Assembly (NCBI GenBank): GCA_004555705.1
Contig: SFHI01000008.1
Location: 1 to 26,383 of the forward strand
From: Clostridiales bacterium
Lineage (GTDB): Bacteria; Bacillota; Clostridia; Oscillospirales; Oscillospiraceae
DNA: 26,383 nucleotides
Direction: 5' to 3'
The position numbers and the translations under genes are program-made. Under the pieces are notes generated by a model. The model was not told the origin of the DNA and did not search any database. It worked only from the letters and a program-made list of their open reading frames with translations. Numbering within the stretch: the first letter of the stretch is position 1; the number at the start of each line of letters is the position of its first letter. Positions 24,585 to 26,383 of this stretch are shown here, in pieces.

Positions 24585-25988
24585 CTATTTTCGGCGCACT
24601 TCGTCCTGTCCGCGGACGCTGTCCAGCGGCGCGAGCTTTTTCAGGAACAGTTTCCGGGCGGAGAGCACCGCGTACAGCACCGCCAGCGCCTCCGAAATCC
24701 ACATGGCATACCAGATGGAACCCGTACCCCCCAGCTTGCCGAACAGAAATGCCAGGGGAACCAGGGGCAGGAACTGCCGCAGACAGGTGCCCACCATGTT
24801 CACCATGCCGCTGCCCAGGCCGGAGCAGGCGTAGCCCAGCACCGTGGTAACCGCGCCCAGGAGGAAGGTGACCGCAATAATCCGCAGGCCGGGGATGCCG
24901 ATGGCAAGGGCTTCCTCCGACGCGGAGAAAATCCGCAGCAGCGGGCCCGGAATCTATTCGAACAAAATCGTGCCGAGTACGGCAACCGCGGCAGCCACGG
25001 GAACCGCGGTCCGCAGCACCTGTCTGATTCGGCCAGCGTTTTTCGCGCCGTAGTTAAAGCCCACGATGGGAATGGTCGCCTGGCCCAGGCCGTGCATGGG
25101 CATATACAGGAAGTTCTGCAGCTTATTGTACGCCCCATAGAACGCGATGGCCGGCGCGGAAACTGCGGTTCCTGCCGCCGTCAGTCCCGGGAGCAGCGCT
25201 CCCAGGATGGCGTTCATGGAGAAGAGCATCACCGCGCCCATGGCCTGGGTCAGCACAGTGGGCAGGCCCACCTTATAAATGGACCAGACCGTCTCCCGGG
25301 TCATGCGGAAGCCCCGGAAGGTCAGCCGCACCTCGTGATTGGTTGCGGCGTTCAATCCCAGGGTCACCGCCGCGCCGACCCACTGTCCAATGACGGTTGC
25401 GATGGCCGCGCCCTCGATCCCCATATGGCATCCGAAAATCAGAACGGGGTCCAGAATGATGTTGGTCACCGCGCCGACCACAAGGGAAATCATGCTCAGG
25501 AAGGTTTTGCCCACCGCCTGGAGCAGCCGCTGGCCCAGGGTTTCCAGAAAAATGCCCAGACTGAACAGGGTGCAGATTCGAAGATAGCTTTCACACATGG
25601 CCAGGGAGCTTTCGCTTCCGCTGCAGCCGCGGATGTAGAGCCTCAGGAAGAAGCCGCCAAAGACCATAAAAAACAGGCAGCTGATGACGGAGAGAATCAG
25701 CCCCGTGGTGGCCGCCCGGTTTGCCTCCTCATACCGCTTGGCCCCCACCATCCGGGATACAGCGGCGTTGACGCCCACGCCGGTGCCAACGGACACCGCC
25801 ACCATCATCAGCTGCACCGGATATGCCAGGGACGTGGCCGCGAACGCCTCCTCGCTGATCCGCCCCACAAAGATGCCGTCCACAATATTGTACAGGGACT
25901 GTACCAGCAGCGACAGCATCAGCGGCAGGGCCATGGTAATCACCAATTTGGGAACGGGCATCACGCCCATTTTATTCTGCTTTTCCAT
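24585..25988 (-). pseudogene. MATE exporter interrupted by in-frame TAG at codon 345
   Basis: The minus-strand frame from the ATG at 25988 to the TAG at 24585 encodes a whole MATE transporter of 467 codons, broken only by TAG at 24954-24956. Before it reads VAVLGTILFE; after it, in the same frame, IPGPLLRIFSASEEALAIG continues the family pattern into LGYACSGLGSG and the usual C-terminus. The N-terminal part has the MATE features VGRISEEAFAATSLAYPVQ and YNIVDGIFVG. One base change from CAG (Gln) would explain the stop. The truncated 344-residue product would lack the last three to four helices. A consensus promoter and an intact terminator remain, so the loss may be recent. GAGGCGG precedes the start. 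Confidence 0.85.
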
Positions 25989-26099
25989 ACGAACCGCCTC
26001 TTATTCTCCGGAATGGGTTTTCCACCCGAAATGTCTTTCACCCAGGCCGCAATGCTGATTGTTCACAAGAATCATCCTCTCATATCATTAGGCACCTAA

Positions 26100-26128
26100 A
26101 TAATATCGTGTAAACATCATTTTGTCAA
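26100..26128 (-). promoter_or_regulatory. Consensus promoter of the MATE pseudogene
   Basis: On the minus strand, TTGACA (26123-26128), a 17-bp spacer and TATTAT (26100-26105). The -35 box is one arm of the 26123-26140 palindrome. The leader to the start at 25988 is about 105 nt. Confidence 0.8.
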
Positions 26129-26140
26129 GGCGCCTTGACA
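26123..26140. promoter_or_regulatory. 18-bp perfect palindrome shared by divergent promoters
   Basis: TGTCAAGGCGCCTTGACA is a perfect palindrome whose two halves are the TTGACA -35 boxes of the divergent promoters. A dimeric repressor bound here would block both. MarR- or TetR-type regulators often sit at such sites beside MATE exporters, but none is encoded within this window; it may lie just to the right. Confidence 0.65.
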
Positions 26141-26162
26141 GAATATTTTTTTCCGGTATAAT
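26135..26162 (+). promoter_or_regulatory. Consensus plus-strand promoter, divergent from MATE
   Basis: TTGACA (26135-26140), 16 bp, TATAAT (26157-26162). Both boxes match consensus exactly. The transcript would run through the repeat at 26209-26284 and out of the window. Confidence 0.75.
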
Positions 26163-26208
26163 AGCGTAAAAGGCCGCTTCGGTTATCGGCATTCAAAAAC
26201 CGGGCGAT

Positions 26209-26284
26209 AAATTATTGTTTACAGTTTTCAAACACCTTACGTTGCTGCCGAAGGGGCGGCTATTAGCCGCCCGAAAGGCTTAAG
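26209..26284 (+). repeat. Half copy of GGCTATTAGCC-type repeat
   Basis: Begins AAATTATTGTTTACAG, continues TTTTCAAACACC and a GGGGCGGCTATTAGCC palindrome, and stops near CTTAAG. This is the left half of the element seen complete (inverted) at 17881-18055. The right half is absent. Confidence 0.72.
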
Positions 26285-26341
26285 TAGAGTCCACTCCACA
26301 ACCTAAAATCCGTTGAAATTACTGCATTTTCCGGTGAAATA

Positions 26342-26350
26342 TGTTATAAT
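26342..26350 (+). promoter_or_regulatory. Extended -10 promoter at the right edge
   Basis: TGTTATAAT is a perfect extended -10 box; the -35 region is weak. It lies 58 bp after a half repeat and points off the window. An ATG at 26366 follows too closely to have a normal ribosome binding site, so the gene it serves is probably beyond the edge. Confidence 0.5.
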
Positions 26351-26383
26351 AACTGCACGGGAATCATGCCAAAAGCAGTGAAA

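Noticed and set aside
24954..24956. TAG in the MATE gene as a pyrrolysine codon
   Set aside because: MATE proteins are not known to contain pyrrolysine and no pyl genes are visible; a CAG to TAG mutation is simpler.
26366..26383. Partial coding sequence starting at the last ATG
   Set aside because: Only six codons, no ribosome binding site, and the ATG is about 9 nt from the predicted transcription start.

Overview
The window (26,383 bp, GC-rich) looks like a chromosomal segment of an anaerobic gut Firmicute, most likely of the Oscillospiraceae/Ruminococcaceae type. The signs are AgrC/AgrA-type signalling genes, DUF975 and AzlCD proteins, strong AGGAGG ribosome binding sites, sigma-A promoters often with an extended -10, and many short palindromic intergenic repeats. 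This placement is inferred from gene content only. No rRNA, tRNA, CRISPR array or phage gene was seen.

Layout. 1-2.2 kb, minus strand: a quorum-sensing-like histidine kinase and LytTR response regulator pair. 2.3-2.5 kb: a palindromic MITE-like element. 2.6-7.0 kb, minus strand: a four-gene operon of a vWA protein, a PP2C phosphatase, a Ser/Thr kinase and a 525-residue unknown protein. The first three match the TerY-P triad known from comparative genomics. 7.4-13.3 kb, plus strand, divergent: a LytTR regulator with an inactive receiver, two zinc-ribbon membrane proteins (one with an InlB B-repeat-like domain, one of DUF975 type), a lipoprotein, a cysteine-rich zinc-ribbon protein, an FHA-like/SseB-like protein and a small unknown protein. 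The two blocks face away from one shared intergenic region. Together they look like a kinase/phosphatase/vWA/FHA signalling island, the most likely undescribed system here. 13.4-14.5 kb: a truncated IS5-type transposase and a patch of repeats. 14.5-16.3 kb, minus: a flavin-binding PNPOx-family protein translationally coupled to a MATE exporter. 16.5-17.8 kb, minus: a ROK repressor. 18.4-22.0 kb, plus: a sugar operon (xylulokinase, DUF4867, FucI/AraA-type isomerase) with a strong terminator, probably controlled by the ROK protein. 22.3 kb: a Cu/Zn superoxide dismutase. 22.9 kb: a broken GNAT acetyltransferase. 23.4-24.4 kb: azlC-azlD exporter genes. 24.6-26.0 kb, minus: a second MATE gene interrupted by one in-frame TAG codon. 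Upstream of it, two divergent promoters share a perfect 18-bp palindrome.

At least ten repeat copies or fragments lie between the genes. Most begin or end with AAATTGTTGTTTAC or a close variant, although their interiors belong to several unrelated palindromic modules. Several sit between a promoter and the gene it serves.
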